The notes beneath the pieces are model-generated. The model did not search any database and was not told the DNA's origin. It worked only from the letters and a program-made list of their open reading frames with translations. Positions 22,699 to 23,232 of a DNA stretch of 23,232 nucleotides are shown here, piece after piece; position 1 is the stretch's first letter; each line of letters begins with the position of its first letter. This DNA comes from an uncultured Veillonella sp. (GTDB lineage Bacteria > Bacillota > Negativicutes > Veillonellales > Veillonellaceae): positions 1 to 23,232 of the forward strand of contig CAKPXR010000022.1 of the NCBI GenBank assembly GCA_934202215.1. The letters are read 5' to 3'. Both the position numbers and the translations under genes were made by a program.

Positions 22699-23157
22699 AT
22701 GAGAGTTCCAATATATGAAGCTATATCACACTATAAAAGGAATGAGGAGTTACCTTATACAGAGTATTTTGGCTTAGGCTTTTTTTCTACGTTATCACTA
22801 GCCGAAAAGGCTTTAACTGATTCAAAAAATTTGATAGGGTTTTCTAATTTGAATGATGATTCTTTTTCTATAAGAACTCATTATTTGAATGATTGTGCTC
22901 ATATAGATAATGAAGTAAGTTATGAGATTATAAACAATAAAATTTATGGTGTTTGGTATGATTATGATTTTGATACTAATTATACTTCTTCTGGATATAT
23001 GGGCGTATTTAGCACTTTAGAATATGCAGAGAAGGCATTAGATTGGTATAAGACTTGGGATATATTTAAGATACATGGATTAGAGTTTTTAGGAATATCC
23101 CCTATTACACTTAATCTTAGAGGATGGACTGAAGGTTTTATAACAGTATATAATTAA
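22699..23157 (+). CDS. Protein of two tandem copies of a small domain, unrecognised
   Basis: This 152-residue protein is not one I can name. It is built from two related halves. The first half (about 5-78) contains IYEAISHYKRN ... GLGFFSTLSLAEKALTDS, and the second (about 82-152) contains IYGVWYDYDFD ... GYMGVFSTLEYAEKALDWY. The shared core is a strand starting IY, a polar loop, then G-x-FSTL-x-x-AEKAL entering a helix. This alpha/beta unit resembles small domains of unknown function (DUF7336-like, from memory) that have a GVFSS-type strand followed by an AEKA helix. There is no signal peptide or membrane span, so it is probably cytoplasmic. The ATG at 22699 has GGTGA upstream. It is followed seven bases after its stop by a palindromic hairpin element. 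The composition is AT-rich (15 G/C in 60 bases from 22861), unlike leuS (24 in 60 from 9901). Confidence 0.7.
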   Translation: MRVPIYEAISHYKRNEELPYTEYFGLGFFSTLSLAEKALTDSKNLIGFSNLNDDSFSIRTHYLNDCAHIDNEVSYEIINNKIYGVWYDYDFDTNYTSSGYMGVFSTLEYAEKALDWYKTWDIFKIHGLEFLGISPITLNLRGWTEGFITVYN

Positions 23158-23163
23158 AATCAT

Positions 23164-23232
23164 AACCACCCGTAGAACGGGTGGTTTGCTCTGACCCTAT
23201 AAGGGTCTTTCTCTAGTGGTAGCCCTCTAAAG
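23164..23232. repeat. Palindromic multi-hairpin element cut by the window end (possible mobile-element terminus or dispersed repeat)
   Basis: AACCACCCGT (23164-23173) pairs with ACGGGTGGTT (23177-23186) around an AGA loop. GACCCT (23193-23198) pairs with AGGGTC (23202-23207) around ATA. CTAGTGGTAGCCCTCTAAAG at 23213-23232 looks like the left arm and loop of a third hairpin whose right arm is outside the window. There is no T run after the first hairpin, so it is a poor intrinsic terminator. Serial subterminal hairpins of this kind are typical of IS200/IS605-family ends and of REP-like repeats; the assignment is tentative. Confidence 0.5.

Noticed and set aside
23164..23190. The first hairpin as an ordinary rho-independent terminator of the last gene
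   Set aside because: It is followed by TTTGCTCT and not by a T run, and by a second and probably third hairpin, which fits a repeat or mobile-element end better. Some termination activity is still possible.
1..23232. CRISPR array, tRNA or rRNA genes
   Set aside because: No regularly spaced direct repeats, cloverleaf-like sequence with a TTCGA-type T-loop, or rRNA-like conserved sequence was seen on either strand.

Overview
The window looks like a core-chromosome segment of a low-GC Bacillota, most probably a Veillonella-type member of the Negativicutes. The clues are a PolC-type replicative polymerase, a folate-dependent TrmFO, the gene order yraN-yifB-dprA-topA-trmFO, and comEC followed directly by holA. 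Genus is an inference from remembered gene content and sequence flavour, not from a search.

Layout. (1) Positions 3-6953, plus strand, hold a tightly packed, partly overlapping operon: yraN, yifB (ComM-like), dprA, topA and trmFO, closed by a strong bidirectional terminator. (2) lgt (7088-7912) is on the minus strand and diverges from a secreted GH18-type glycoside hydrolase with a long charged helical tail (8066-9700). A recognisable promoter lies on each side of the 153-bp gap. (3) leuS (9791-12259) has its own consensus-like promoter and a terminator. A dCMP deaminase (12336-12815, ComEB-like) follows. (4) A minus-strand M29 aminopeptidase (12975-14204) shares a bidirectional terminator with the deaminase. 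(5) Positions 14316-21847, plus strand, form a comEA-comEC-holA-polC operon preceded by a terminator-like hairpin just before the comEA ribosome binding site. (6) The last 1.2 kb (22026-23157) is markedly more AT-rich and holds three unrecognised small genes. It ends in a palindromic multi-hairpin sequence cut by the window edge, possibly the terminus of a mobile element or a dispersed palindromic repeat.

The main theme is DNA uptake and replication. DNA entry (ComEA, ComEC), single-strand protection and RecA loading (DprA), branch migration (YifB/ComM-like), topology (TopA) and replication (HolA, PolC) are all here. The most notable observations are three. PolC lacks the proofreading exonuclease domain normally inserted in its PHP domain. 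ComEC keeps its membrane channel, but its C-terminal metallo-beta-lactamase-like domain has lost the recognisable metal-binding motifs. The terminal AT-rich gene cluster includes a protein made of two copies of one small domain. No CRISPR array, tRNA, rRNA or complete transposon was seen. No gene-free stretch exceeds about 180 bases.
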